Source: DATCJA01 sp963814955
Lineage (GTDB): Bacteria; Acidobacteriota; Vicinamibacteria; Vicinamibacterales; UBA2999
Direction: 5' to 3'
NCBI GenBank assembly: GCA_963814955.1
Contig: CAWFEX010000006.1
Location: forward strand, 806,001 to 870,000
DNA length: 64,000 nucleotides
Each line of letters opens with the position of its first letter. Within the stretch, counting starts at the first letter, position 1. A model generated the notes under the pieces. That model worked only from the letters and a program-made list of their open reading frames with translations, did no database searches and was not told the DNA's origin. The position numbers and the translations under genes were made by a program. Positions 33,335 to 43,017 of the stretch are shown here, piece by piece.

Positions 33335-34752
33335 TCACCTCCACTGAAACGCCGGGCCCGCAATCCCGAGTGCCACGCGATCCGACGGGGCAATCCCGTT
33401 ATCGGACAGCAGCTTTCGCAGGGGATCGCCATCGCCAACGTCGACGACGTCGAGCAGTACTCTGTGGATCGTCGCGAACGCGAAGACGCCGTGCGAATGT
33501 GCGCGCGAGTTCGGCGCGGTTCAACAGGGAATCCGGGTCGGCCCAATCCTGAGTGGAATCACTGAACCCCTTCGGCGCTTGAGGTGCCCACAGCGGCTGC
33601 CGCAGCTGCCGCAGAACGCCGACTCATCTGCTCACCGACGGTCTCGACGTCGAGTGCGCGCAACACCGCGATGAGCCACTCCTGCGGCGGCCGGAATTTT
33701 CGCGTGTTCTCTTCCCACGCCTCGGGCAGGTCGATCAGCGCGCGCGATACGGAGGCGAGGTTGCCGTCGCTCTCGCGGAAAACGCGAGCGATCCGTGATA
33801 CCGCCGCCGCAGGGGGATCGTCGGCGACGAAGTGTGTGACGAGTTTCGTGGCGACGAACTGCGCGGTAGATGGATGCCGGCACAAGTCGCGAATCACCCG
33901 CTCTCCCTGGCTTACACCGTCTTCGCGGTATCGCGTGCCCAGCACCGTTCGCGCACCGGGCTCGTGCAAGGCGTCCTGAAACGCGAAGCCGATTGCGCCG
34001 TCAGTGTCCACGTCGCGGTCCCCCGGCGACTGCGAGAATCGTCGGCGGCCTCTTAACGTGCCGGCGCCGCGGCGAGGACCGAGAAGGCCGCCGATGGTCC
34101 AGCCTGTGAGAATCCGCGCCAGCTCCTGGACGTCCTGTTGTGTGTAACCGCCGTTCACTCCGAGCGTGTGCAGCTCGAGCAGTTCCCGCGCATAGTTCTC
34201 GTTGAGACCCCGCGACCCTTGCTGGCGCCTGGCGAGCTGGGCCGCGCGGGAGCTCGGGCCGATGGACTGGAAGTTGTCGAGGTACACGAGCATCGCCGGA
34301 TGTTTGGCCGATGCCAGCACCAAGTCTTCGAACCTGCCGAGCACGTGCGGCCGGATGACCTCGCGCTCGTAACTTCCGGCGAGCGGCGCGACGAGGATTT
34401 TTGCGGTCACCGACACGCATAAGTGATTCGACCAGAACGCGACCAGGCGCTCGATGAACGGCCGGTCTCCTGTCGCGCGACGTTCCAAGGCGGAACGCGC
34501 TTCGGCCGCGGCGATCTCAACGAGCCGGCGCCGCGCTGTCTGCCGCTGCTGCGGGTCGCCCTGGCCCGCCTGCCGGAAGGTGTGAATCGCGTCGGTTATC
34601 GCCGCCGGAGACGCACCGTCCGGCGCACTCAATGCGGGAGCACCGCCATCCAACTGGGCCCGCAGCCAACCGCGAGGGTCGCTGATGGCCTGAGATTCGT
34701 TTCTGCGCGCTCCAAGACCGAACCGGTTCAGCGCTCGAATCCTGGCGTTCAT
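33335..34752 (-). pseudogene. DUF1800 family protein, two frame breaks near the 3' end
   Basis: From the ATG at 34752: RALNRFGLGARRNESQAI, WLRAQLDG, VAFWSNHLCVSVTAK, GRFEDLVLASAKHPAMLVYL, RGLNENYARELLELHTLGV with the conserved ENYARELxELHTxG motif, and LARILTGWTI. The frame ends early at 33559, but the neighbouring frame gives GFSDSTQDWADPDSLLNR and the third gives IHRVLLDVVDVGDGDP and AFQWR, with a TGA at 33335 overlapping the ribosome site of the DUF1501 gene. The joined length of about 470 residues matches the family. Two indels in about 150 bases are needed. Co-transcribed with DUF1501. Confidence 0.8.
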
Positions 34753-34910
34753 ATTGAAAATGTAAACCGCACTGCGGCGTCATCCGTGTGAAAAAACGAT
34801 GGCAGCTCAACGGTGTTCACCAATTACATATCGGACATTCGTTTACATTTCCGAGCGCGAGTTTGACCCGGGGAAAAGAGGGTGATATCAGAAGAGCGGA
34901 GGACTTTCGA

Positions 34911-36029
34911 ATGAGCGGCGTACGTGTACTCGTCGGCACCCGGAAAGGCGCATTTATCCTGACCTCGGACGGAAAGCGCGCCAAATGGGACGTCAGCGGC
35001 CCACACTTCGGCGGCTGGGAGATGTATCACCTGAAGGGATCGCCTGCCGATCCGAATCGACTCTTCGCGTCGCAATCCACGGGCTGGTTCGGGCAGCAGA
35101 TGCAGCGGTCCAACGATGGCGGCAAGACATGGGAGTCTGTGGGGAACAAATTCGAGTACGACGGTGTGCCCGGGACGCACCAGTGGTACGACGGCACGCC
35201 CCATCCCTGGGAGTTCAAGCGGGTGTGGCACCTGGAGCCTTCTCTCACCGATCCCGATGTGGTGTACGCCGGCGTCGAGGATGCGGCGCTGTTCCGCACC
35301 GAGGACGGGGGCAGCAGTTGGCACGAGCTACCGGGACTGAGGGGCCACGGTTCCGGTTCACAATGGGCACCCGGCGCGGGAGGCTTGTGTCTCCACACAA
35401 TCCTGCTCGATCCCACCAACGACGAGCGCATGTTCATCGCGATTTCCTCCGCGGGTGCATTCCGGACCGACGACGGAGCCAGGACGTGGCGTCCGATCAA
35501 CCAGGGTCTCCGGTCGGAGCACATTCCTGACCCGACAGCGGAGGTTGGTCACTGCGTGCATCGCATCGCCATGCACGCGTCGCGACCAAACGTGCTGTTC
35601 ATGCAGAAACACTGGGACGTGATGCGCAGCGACGACGGTGGCGACTCGTGGCGCGAAGTCAGCGGAAACCTGCCCACCGACTTCGGGTTTGTCATCGACG
35701 TCAACACCCACGAGCCGGAAACTATTTACGTCGTCCCCATCAAGAGCGATTCGGAGCACTACCCGCCCGAAGGAAAGCTGCGCGTGTATCGCAGCCGTAC
35801 CGGTGGAAACGAGTGGGAAGCGCTGACCAAGGGCCTGCCTCAGAGCGACTGTTACGTCAACGTGTTGCGGGATGCGATGAGTGTCGATTCCCTGGAGCCA
35901 TGTGGCGTCTATTTCGGTACGACCGGAGGTCAGGTGTACGGATCGGCCGACGGCGGAGACAGTTGGACGCCAATCGTGCGCGACTTGCCGGCCGTGCTGT
36001 CGGTGGAGGTCCAGACCCTCCAGCCCTAA
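34911..36029 (+). CDS. BNR/sortilin-type beta-propeller protein
   Basis: 372 residues, no signal peptide. Asp-box and BNR repeats are obvious: RSNDGGKTWESVG, RTEDGGSSWHELPG, RTDDGARTWRPINQG, RSDDGGDSWREVSG, YRSRTGGNEWEALTKG and GSADGGDSWTPIVRD, forming a propeller of the VPS10/exo-sialidase fold. It starts MSGVRVLVGTRKGAF, typical of cytoplasmic 'WD40/YVTN/BNR-like repeat' proteins. A GGAGG site lies 8 bases before the ATG. A MoaD/ThiS-like gene follows after a REP. The catalytic residues of sialidases are not evident, so binding or an unknown enzymatic role is more likely. Confidence 0.8.
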   Translation: MSGVRVLVGTRKGAFILTSDGKRAKWDVSGPHFGGWEMYHLKGSPADPNRLFASQSTGWFGQQMQRSNDGGKTWESVGNKFEYDGVPGTHQWYDGTPHPWEFKRVWHLEPSLTDPDVVYAGVEDAALFRTEDGGSSWHELPGLRGHGSGSQWAPGAGGLCLHTILLDPTNDERMFIAISSAGAFRTDDGARTWRPINQGLRSEHIPDPTAEVGHCVHRIAMHASRPNVLFMQKHWDVMRSDDGGDSWREVSGNLPTDFGFVIDVNTHEPETIYVVPIKSDSEHYPPEGKLRVYRSRTGGNEWEALTKGLPQSDCYVNVLRDAMSVDSLEPCGVYFGTTGGQVYGSADGGDSWTPIVRDLPAVLSVEVQTLQP

Positions 36030-36035
36030 CTGACG

Positions 36036-36058
36036 TAGTGTCCGCCTTCAGGCGGACT
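36036..36058 (+). repeat. REP palindrome
   Basis: GTAGTGTCCGCCTTCAGGCGGAC, between the propeller gene and the MoaD-like gene. Confidence 0.85.
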
Positions 36059-36077
36059 TCGAGGTTCAGACAGTAAG

Positions 36078-36374
36078 ATGATTCGGGTTGTACTTCCGCA
36101 GCATCTGCAGACGCTGGCGCGCGCCGGAAGCGAAGTTGCGCTCGAGGTCACCGGGCCTGCGACGCTCGGTTCACTCCTCGACGCACTGGAAAGTCGCTAT
36201 CCGGTTCTTCGTGGAACGATTCGCGACCACACCACACACAAACGGCGGGCGTTCGTGAGGTTTTTTGCCTGTGAAGAGGACATGTCACACGAGTCCGCCG
36301 ACACGCCACTGCCCGAGGCCGTTGCGTCCGGCGCCGAGCCGTTTCTAATCGTTGGGGCGCTGGCGGGCGGCTAA
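36078..36374 (+). CDS. MoaD/ThiS-family ubiquitin-like protein
   Basis: 98 residues. Beta-grasp pattern: RVVLPQHLQTLARAG, then GSLLDALESRYPVLRGTIRD, and an ending in GALAGG. The terminal Gly-Gly is needed for adenylation and thiocarboxylation in sulfur-carrier proteins. The length is slightly above ThiS and MoaD. The partner is not evident: no MoaE, ThiG or activating enzyme is nearby. Pairing with a BNR propeller gene has been seen in many soil bacteria, but the function of that pair is not known to me. Confidence 0.82.
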   Translation: MIRVVLPQHLQTLARAGSEVALEVTGPATLGSLLDALESRYPVLRGTIRDHTTHKRRAFVRFFACEEDMSHESADTPLPEAVASGAEPFLIVGALAGG

Positions 36375-36470
36375 CTGCAGTTTTGAGTGTTGAGTTTTGG
36401 TCTTGAGTCCAGAGCCGTTAAATCCGGTTCCGAAACTCAAAACTCACTACTCAAAACTCAAAACTGCTCC
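36375..36470. terminator. Large ACTCAAAACTC inverted repeat between convergent genes
   Basis: CAGTTTTGAGTGTTGAGTTTT (36379 on) pairs with CAAAACTCAAAACTG (to about 36465), giving a long imperfect stem between convergent genes. It could end transcription from both sides. The repeat unit ACTCAAAACTC recurs at 42977-43018. Confidence 0.5.
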
Positions 36471-36475
36471 ATGAT

Positions 36476-37507
36476 CTACGCTCTCAGCTTCGGGAGAAGC
36501 CGCTCGGCATTGCCTCGATTGATGGCGCTGCGCTGGGCGTCGGTGAACTTGTAGGACGAAATACCTTCGACGGCTTCCGCCGCGGGACGCAGCGGGTAAT
36601 CGGTTCCAAACAAAACGTTCGACAGCGGGACGAGCGCGAGCAGGCCGTCGAGAGCTCCCTCGTGGTTGGCTTGCGCGATCTCGTAATAGAACTTCCGCAG
36701 TTGCGGCGCGGCCCCTTCCGACAGCCACGCATCCTTCCTTTCGATCGCCAGCCGCTCGAACCGGCCGAGCAGGTACGGCATCGTGCCGCCGCCATGGGAA
36801 AACACGAACCGGATGTTCGGAAATTTCGCCGCCGTTCCGCTGTACACGAGACTGGCAATCGTGCGGCTCGTGTCCGTGGCGTATTCGATGGTCGACACGG
36901 TCACGCCAGGCACGAGTCCCGTGCAGCATGTCGGCTGGGTCGGATGCACGTAAACGATGGCCTGTCGGCGATTCAGCTCCTGGTAGACAGGTGCGAACGC
37001 CGGGTCGCCGAGGTACTTGTCCTCGAAGCTCGTCATCAGCCCGATGCCATCAGCCTTCAGGGTATCGAGGGCGTACTCGATCTCGCGCAGGCTGCCTTCG
37101 GGATCGGGAAGCGGGATGGCCGCAAAAAAGCCAAATCGCCCCGGATGATCTGCCACCATCCGTGCCCCGTACTCATTGCAATCGCGGGCCAGTTTGCGCG
37201 AGTTGTCGATACCCCCCAGCCAGACGCCAGGCTGCACGAGCGAACAGATAGACGTAGCGATTCCGTTCTTGTCCATTTCGGCGAGCGAAATCTCCGGCGA
37301 CCACGGCGGCGTGCGGCCGCTTTCCCGCTGCGCAAGGATCGCCTCGAGGTGACGGGGCGGCACGAAGTGATGGTGGAAATCGATGCGTCGCGGTCCGCTG
37401 CGCGGGGGTGTCTGTGCGGCTGCCACCAGCGAGCGGCTCGCGGCTGCGCCTATGGCCACGGTCAGCGCATCACCGATGAATTCTCGTCTCGATCGTCGCC
37501 TGTGCAC
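36476..37507 (-). CDS. Exported amidohydrolase 2 family (ACMSD-like)
   Basis: 343 residues. A twin-arginine signal (RRSRREFIGDALTVAIGAAA) points to Tat export of a folded, metal-loaded protein. The metal motif is complete: IDFHHHFVPPRHLE with HxH, then IVYVHPTQPTCC, RFVFSHGGGTMPYLLGR and LFGTDYPLRPAAE with the conserved Asp. ISLAEMDKNGIATSICSL is the usual second helix of this family. A GTG at 37507 (MHRRRSRREF) fits the signal best; a TTG at 37546 would add 13 residues. No clear ribosome site is seen for either. The substrate is unknown, probably a carboxylated hydroxy or aromatic acid. Confidence 0.78.
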   Translation of the reverse strand: MHRRRSRREFIGDALTVAIGAAASRSLVAAAQTPPRSGPRRIDFHHHFVPPRHLEAILAQRESGRTPPWSPEISLAEMDKNGIATSICSLVQPGVWLGGIDNSRKLARDCNEYGARMVADHPGRFGFFAAIPLPDPEGSLREIEYALDTLKADGIGLMTSFEDKYLGDPAFAPVYQELNRRQAIVYVHPTQPTCCTGLVPGVTVSTIEYATDTSRTIASLVYSGTAAKFPNIRFVFSHGGGTMPYLLGRFERLAIERKDAWLSEGAAPQLRKFYYEIAQANHEGALDGLLALVPLSNVLFGTDYPLRPAAEAVEGISSYKFTDAQRSAINRGNAERLLPKLRA

Positions 37508-37664
37508 GTTCGGGCGGAGCCTATACCCCGTGCATGCGGCTGTCAAATGCCGCCGATGACACCTTTTCCCTTGGCCTTACCCTTACTTTTTGACGTTGTC
37601 CCTTTTATTGACCGAGCTGTGCCGACGGTGTATCGTCGGCCAGCCTGCAGGAGGTCACGAGAGT

Positions 37665-39840
37665 ATGCCGAAACGAATTCCTTCTCCTCGAATCCTCGGC
37701 GTTGGGCTGGCCGCTCTGCTCTTCGCGTCCGCGATCGGGCTGAACGCCGTCCAGCTCGGTGAAGCAGTTCGCATCGACAGCGACGACATCGGCGGCGTCG
37801 TCACCGGCCCGCGTGGCCCCGAAGCGGGCGTCTGGGTCATTGCCGAGACGCGCGATCTGCCGACTAAGTTCGTCAGGATCGTGGTCACTGACGACCGCGG
37901 TCGCTACGTGGTGCCGGATCTGCCGAAGGCCAACTACAGCGTCTGGGTTCGCGGCTACGGACTGGTCGACTCGGCCAAGGTGGACGCCAGCCCTGGCAGG
38001 CAATTGAATCTCACGGCCGTTTCGGCGCCCAACCCCCGCGCCGCAGCCGAGTACTATCCCTCGAGCTACTGGTATTCGCTCGCCCAGCCGCCGGCCAAGA
38101 GTGAGTTTCCAGGCACCGGTGCCCGCGGCAACGGCATCGCCGAAAACATGAAGACGCAGGCCGACTGGCTTGCCGAGATGAGGTGCGGCGCCTGCCACCA
38201 GATCGGGACCAAGGCGACGCGTGAGATCCCCAAGAGCCTCGGAACCTTCGATTCTTCCGCGGCCGCCTGGGAGAGACGACTTCAGTCAGGACAGATCGGC
38301 GGCAACATGAGCGCGACGCTCACGCGCTTTGGCCGGGGCCGCGCGCTCGCCATGTATGCCGACTGGAGCGATCGCATCGCCGCCGGTGAAGTCCCACAAT
38401 CCCCGCCTCGACCTCAAGGCGTCGAGCGCAATGTTGTCATCAGCCTGTGGGACTGGAACACGGATAAGGGGTTCGTCCACGACACGATCTCCACCGACAA
38501 ACGCAATCCGACGATCAATCCCAACGGCCTGGTCTACAGCATTTCCCGGTTCAGCGCGCCCGAGATGAACATCCTCGATCCCGGTGCGCCACACTGCGAC
38601 CGGCGTCACGGTGCCCGTGCGCGATGAGGACACCGCTTACTCCACGCCGCAGCAGATGACGCAGCCGTCGCCGTATTGGGGTGACGAAATCATCTGGTCG
38701 AGCAAGCCCAGTCTGCACAATCCGATGATGGATGCCACCGGCAGGGTCTGGCTCACGCACGCCATCCGCTCGAGCGGGAATCCGGCTTTCTGCAAGGAAG
38801 GATCGACTCATCCGTCCGCCCAGCAGTTCCCGCTTGCCGAGAGCGGCCGCCATCTGTCGCTGTACGACCCGAAGACGAAGCAGTTCAAATTCATCGACAC
38901 CTGCTTCGGCACGCACCACCTGCAGTTCTCCGAGGACGCAAACAATACGCTCTGGTTCAGCAGCGGAAACTCGGCCGGGCGGCAGGTTCTCGGCTGGTTC
39001 AACACGAAGCTGTACGACCAGACCGGCGACGCGGTCAGGGCGCAGGGCTGGACGCCGTACGTCGTCGACAGCAACGGCAACGGCAAACGTGATGCGTACG
39101 TCGAACCCGACGCGCCGGCCGATCCCACCAAGGACCGGCGTATTCAAGGCGGCAGCTATGGGGTGATTCCGAGCCCCGTCGATGGATCGATCTGGACGGC
39201 AGCGCCGGGAGTGCCTGGTGCCATCATTCGCGTGAATCCGGGGTCCGATCCCACGAAGACGGCTCTGGCGGAAATCTACGAGCCGCCGTTCAACAATCCA
39301 AGGTCAAAGGTTAGTGGGTACCTTCCGCGCGGAATCGACATCGATCGCAACGGCGTCGTGTGGACCGCGCTGGCGGGCAGCAGCCACCTGGCGAGCTTCG
39401 ACCGCCGCAAGTGCAAGGTTCTCAACGGTCCGACCGCGACGGGGCAGCATTGTGTCGAAGGCTGGACGCTGTACCTGACCCCGGGACCGAACTTCAAGGG
39501 TGTGACCGACGAGTCCAACGCCGACATGCTCTATTACAACTGGGTCGATCAGTTCGACACCCTTGGCCTTGGCAGGAACACGCCGATCGCGACCGGCTCG
39601 TATTCGGATGCGCTCCTGGCTCTATCCGGTGGAAAGTTCGTCGTCATGCGCGTGCCATATCCGATGGGCTTCTATCACCGCGGCGTCGAAGGTCGAATCG
39701 ACGATCCGAAGGCTGGCTGGAAGGGCCGGGGACTGTGGGCGAATTATGGCAGCTACAATCCATGGCACTACGAAGGCGGGAAGGGCACCACGAGCAAAGC
39801 GGTGCACTTCCAGATTCGTCCCGATCCGCTTGCGAAGTAG
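37665..39840 (+). pseudogene. Exported haem-c / propeller protein with CarboxypepD_reg domain, one frame break
   Basis: From the ATG at 37665 (AGGAGGT site 8 bases upstream): a signal peptide, then a carboxypeptidase-regulatory-like beta domain (GGVVTGPRGPEAGVWVIAE, GRYVVPDLPKANYSVWVRGY), then a c-type haem site CGACHQIG. The frame breaks near 38585, and the next frame continues RHTATGVTVPVRDEDT into a streptogramin-lyase-like propeller with HNPMMDATGRVWLTHAI, TLWFSSGNSAGRQVLGWF and GIDIDRNGVVWTALAGSSH, ending at 39840. The joined product has about 725 residues. The haem suggests electron transfer or a haem-dependent oxidation; the family has no known function that I can name. Confidence 0.75.
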
Positions 39841-39862
39841 CCGGGCCCTTCTCCATAGACAC

Positions 39863-39889
39863 GTAGGCCGGGTCCTTTAGGACCCGGCG
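39863..39889 (+). repeat. REP palindrome
   Basis: GTAGGCCGGGTCCTTTAGGA and on; stem CCGGGTCC/GGACCCGG. It ends 15 bases before the next start. Confidence 0.8.
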
Positions 39890-39904
39890 ATCGACGGAGG
39901 TCAA

Positions 39905-40819
39905 ATGGTCTCCAGGAGAACCGTGCTCTTGAGTCCGGTGGGCGCACTGGTCGGTCAAGCGGCATTCGCCGCCGCCCAAAGCGCACCTGCCGCACCGGGC
40001 AAGATGGTGCTCGCGCTCCACCAGAACACCTCGTCTGGCGCCGGCTACCGGGGATCTCTCGAAGGATGGGCTCGCGCGGGTGTCCGTCATGTAGAGATCA
40101 CCGCGCCCGTTCTGGACGAGTTTCTGAAAACGGAAACGTTGGCTACTGCCAAACGAGTGCTCACGGACCAGGGGTTGACACCCGTGTCCGCTGCGTGCGG
40201 CGTGCAGAATCTCTGGGAGCCGCACCCGAGTAACGCCATGGCACTCGACGACCTCAAGCGTCGTAGTGAGATGTTCGCGACGCTCGGGTTGAACCGGATC
40301 TACGCACCTACCGGCACGATGCAGAAAGTCGCCGAAGACGACTACAAGATCGGCGTCGAGAACATGCGCAAGGCCGGAGAGGTCGCGCGTCAGTTCAAAC
40401 TGACGATGATGGTCGAAGCCGTGCGCGCGTCGACGTTTATCTCGACGCTGCCGACGATGCTTCGAATGACGCGCGCGGCGGGGAACGTCGCACCGCTGCT
40501 CGATTTCTATCACTTCTGGTCCGGTCTCAGTAAGCTCGAGGATCTGGATCAGCTGCGTAACGGCGAAGTCGGCCACGTTCATTTCCAGGACATCCCGGAC
40601 ATGCCGCGGGAGTTGCTGGACAACACCACGCGGTACATTCCTGGCGACGGCGTAGCTCCGCTCAACGCCATTCTTCGCAAGCTCGTGGACAAGGGATATG
40701 CAGGTCCGCTTTCGGTAGAACTGTTCCTGCCGAGATTTCAGAAGGGCGATCCTTTTGAGGTGGCGCGCGAGATCAAGCAGAAGGCGGAGACCGTAATGCG
40801 TCAGGCGCGGGTGCTGTGA
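39905..40819 (+). CDS. Exported sugar phosphate isomerase/epimerase-like TIM barrel
   Basis: 304 residues. The signal resembles a Tat signal (MVSRRTVLLSPVGALVGQAA). The AP-endonuclease-2 type TIM barrel follows: GWARAGVRHVEITAPVLDEF, FATLGLNRIYAPTG, KLTMMVEAVRAST, APLLDFYHFWSG, VGHVHFQDIPDMPRE and GPLSVELFLPRFQKGDP. Glu, Asp, His and Glu at these strand ends are the usual metal ligands. The family includes inosose dehydratases and hydroxypyruvate isomerases. Its last 19 bases overlap the convergent sigma-factor gene. Confidence 0.8.
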   Translation: MVSRRTVLLSPVGALVGQAAFAAAQSAPAAPGKMVLALHQNTSSGAGYRGSLEGWARAGVRHVEITAPVLDEFLKTETLATAKRVLTDQGLTPVSAACGVQNLWEPHPSNAMALDDLKRRSEMFATLGLNRIYAPTGTMQKVAEDDYKIGVENMRKAGEVARQFKLTMMVEAVRASTFISTLPTMLRMTRAAGNVAPLLDFYHFWSGLSKLEDLDQLRNGEVGHVHFQDIPDMPRELLDNTTRYIPGDGVAPLNAILRKLVDKGYAGPLSVELFLPRFQKGDPFEVAREIKQKAETVMRQARVL

Positions 40820-42147
40820 TCGGCGCTCGCGCGGGCGCGGTCCAGAAGTAACGCGCGTTCCCTCACGTTGCGGGTCAGCTCCGCCGCCCGCTCGAATTCC
40901 TGGCGGGCTTCACCGTGGCGGCCGAGCTTTGCGAGCAGGTCGCCGCGAACACTGGGTAGCAAGTGATACGCCCGCAGCGATGGCTCCGACACGAGTGCGT
41001 CGACGAGGTCGAGGCCCGCACGGGGGCCGTATGCCATCGCCACGGCAACGGCACGATTCAACTCCACAATTGGTGAAGGCGCCACTTCCGCGAGTCGTTC
41101 GTACAACGCGGCAATCCGCCTCCAGTCCGTTCCCGCGCCCGCTGAAGCGTGCGCGCTACGGGTCGCCTGTAGCGCGGCGGCTTTAGCCGCCGCGACGTCG
41201 TCCTGCGCGCCGCTTGCTCGCGCGTGACACGCAGCAATCGCTGCCTGCAGCACGTAGGGCCCATCTGCTCCGCCAAGTTTTTCGGCTCGCTCGAGTGCGG
41301 TCAGCCCCCGGCGTATCAGCAGTCGGTCCCACAGTGCGCGGTTCTGATCGAGGAGCAGAATCGGTTCGCCCTCGGGATTGACGCGGGCTCGTGTTCGAGA
41401 CGCCTGGAGCTCCATCAAGGCAGCGAGGCCGTGGACTTCGGGTTCCTGCGGCATGAGCTCGGCGAGCACCCGACCGAGCCTCAACGCGTCTTCGCAGAGC
41501 GCCGGCCGCATCCAGTCGTCTCCGGCGGTTGCTGAATAGCCCTCGTTGAAAATCAGGTAGATCACTTCGAGGACAGACGAAAGACGGGCGGTCAATTCCG
41601 TTGCGCGAGGAACTTCGAAGGGGACCTTCCTTTCCGATAGCGTTCGCTTGGCGCGGACGATGCGCTGGGCGATGGTTGGCTCGGCGACGAGGAACGCCCG
41701 CGCAATCTCTTCGGTTGTCAGGCCCCCGAGCAGCCGCAGCGTCAACGCGACACGCGCCTCGGTAGACAGAACCGGGTGACAGGCTGTGAACATCAGCCGC
41801 AACAGGTCGTCGCCCACATCCTCATCCAGCGCCGCCGCGAAGTCGGGGACGTTCTCGCTCTGGGTGAGCTCCAGCTCGTAGCCGAGTTCTTCATGCTTGC
41901 GCTCGAGCCGCTTATTGCGCCGGAACTGATCGATCGCGCGGTGTTTTGCCGTGGTCATGAGCCAGGCGGCTGGATTTCGGGGAATGCCGGCCGCGGGCCA
42001 CTGCTCCAGCGCCGCGACCAGGGCATCGTGCGCGAGGTCCTCGGCGAGACCAACGTCCCGGACCATTCGCACGAGCCCGGCAATGAGCCTGGGCGATTCG
42101 ATTCTCCAGACCGCGTCGATGGCGAGATGCGTATCGGCAGACGTCAC
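40801..42147 (-). CDS. ECF sigma factor with C-terminal DUF6596/TPR extension (ECF42-like)
   Basis: 448 residues. Region 2 reads LAEDLAHDALVAALEQWP..IPRNPAAWLMTTAKHRAIDQF, and region 4 reads TLRLLGGLTTEEIARAFLVAEPTIAQRIVRAKRTL. The DUF6596 part starts FNEGYSATAGDDWMRPALCEDALRLGR, as in ECF42. TPR-like helices follow and replace an anti-sigma factor. The typical partner (a DGPF/YCII-like protein) is not adjacent. A REP palindrome lies in the coding sequence and encodes VAAAKAAALQATRS, an extra segment in an otherwise conserved helix-rich region. The GTG start at 42147 has no strong ribosome site. Confidence 0.85.
   Translation of the reverse strand: MTSADTHLAIDAVWRIESPRLIAGLVRMVRDVGLAEDLAHDALVAALEQWPAAGIPRNPAAWLMTTAKHRAIDQFRRNKRLERKHEELGYELELTQSENVPDFAAALDEDVGDDLLRLMFTACHPVLSTEARVALTLRLLGGLTTEEIARAFLVAEPTIAQRIVRAKRTLSERKVPFEVPRATELTARLSSVLEVIYLIFNEGYSATAGDDWMRPALCEDALRLGRVLAELMPQEPEVHGLAALMELQASRTRARVNPEGEPILLLDQNRALWDRLLIRRGLTALERAEKLGGADGPYVLQAAIAACHARASGAQDDVAAAKAAALQATRSAHASAGAGTDWRRIAALYERLAEVAPSPIVELNRAVAVAMAYGPRAGLDLVDALVSEPSLRAYHLLPSVRGDLLAKLGRHGEARQEFERAAELTRNVRERALLLDRARASADHSTRA
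41169..41196 (+). repeat. REP palindrome inside a coding sequence
   Basis: GTAGCGCGGCGGCTTTAGCC and on; stem GCGGCGGCT/AGCCGCCGC. It lies in frame within the ECF42-like gene, on the strand opposite to the gene. Confidence 0.8.
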
Positions 42148-42187
42148 GGCTACCGATCACATCACCGGGCGTTCGCGCGATGCAAGC

Positions 42188-42252
42188 AACCACGAAGATC
42201 ACGAATTCAAAGAGATCAAGAGAACTCGGTTATTTTTCGTGTCTTCGTGGTT
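42188..42252. repeat. CACGAAG-type inverted repeat
   Basis: AACCACGAAGATCACGAA at the left and TTTTTCGTGTCTTCGTGGTT at the right form a stem of about 65 bp between two genes. Other copies are at 49074-49143 and, in part, near 19208. Confidence 0.7.
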
Positions 42253-42255
42253 TCA

Positions 42256-43017
42256 CTACGACGTCGAACAAGAAGTCGCGGGATTGGCAGGCTGACGGCC
42301 GCTTCTTGTTTCGAGAAACCGGCGCACCGAGCTCAGCGTGCGTGACACCGATTCCCGGGCTATCCGGTTGATCACTGGCTCGGCAATCGAGCGCACGAGG
42401 AAAGGCACGTCGCGGCTGAGTGAGAGCGACTCGAGTTGAATCCGCACGTCCCGACCTTCCTGGGAGTATCGCCAGTACGAGTTCAGCCGCCACAGGAACC
42501 CGCGATCGCTGCCGCCGCTCTCAACGATTTTCGTCGAGACGCTGCGGCTCTTTGCCAACACCGGGGAATGACGTTCGAAGACGACATCGTGCTCAGTGTC
42601 GTACACCACCGTGACTATCGCGCTGCGTGTCAGCTTCAGATAAACGCGAAGCGAGTTGCCGTTTCGGCCCAGCACGCGTGACTCCAGCACGTCGTCCTGG
42701 GGCGGCGGAGTACCTGGATACATGAGGAGATTTACGACGCGATCGACCGTTGTGTTGTGAACGATCGTCGCCCCCTTCCAGTGGTGAATCGTTCCTCCGG
42801 GAATGTCGATAGCCAGGCCGGACGGGGCAGATTCGCATGGATGCGTGCCGCCTTCGTGGAGTTGAGAGACCGTCGCCGTCACATGACGATTCCACGCGGC
42901 GATCGTTTCAGATGTGAGCTCAATGGCCGCCGCTGATGCGGCCGTTATGGCGATGAGCATCGGAATCAGAAACGGGAGTTTTGAGTTCTGAGTCGTGAGT
43001 TTTGAGTTATGAGTCAT
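42256..43017 (-). CDS. Secreted hypothetical protein
   Basis: 253 residues. A signal-like segment (LPFLIPMLIAITAASAAA) is followed by IAAWNRHVTATVSQLHEGG and later IHHWKGATIVHNTTVDRVVNL, YDTEHDVVFERHSPVLA and YWRYSQEGRDVRIQLESLSL. This resembles the cyclase/SRPBCC-like beta sheet of secreted Acidobacteriota proteins, but I cannot name a family. The start is doubtful. The ATG at 43017 begins MTHNSKLTTQNSKL, which is a translation of the ACTCAAAACTC repeat; the ATG at 42960 would shorten the signal. Neither has a ribosome site. It overlaps the upstream gene by 11 bases. Confidence 0.6.
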   Translation of the reverse strand: MTHNSKLTTQNSKLPFLIPMLIAITAASAAAIELTSETIAAWNRHVTATVSQLHEGGTHPCESAPSGLAIDIPGGTIHHWKGATIVHNTTVDRVVNLLMYPGTPPPQDDVLESRVLGRNGNSLRVYLKLTRSAIVTVVYDTEHDVVFERHSPVLAKSRSVSTKIVESGGSDRGFLWRLNSYWRYSQEGRDVRIQLESLSLSRDVPFLVRSIAEPVINRIARESVSRTLSSVRRFLETRSGRQPANPATSCSTS

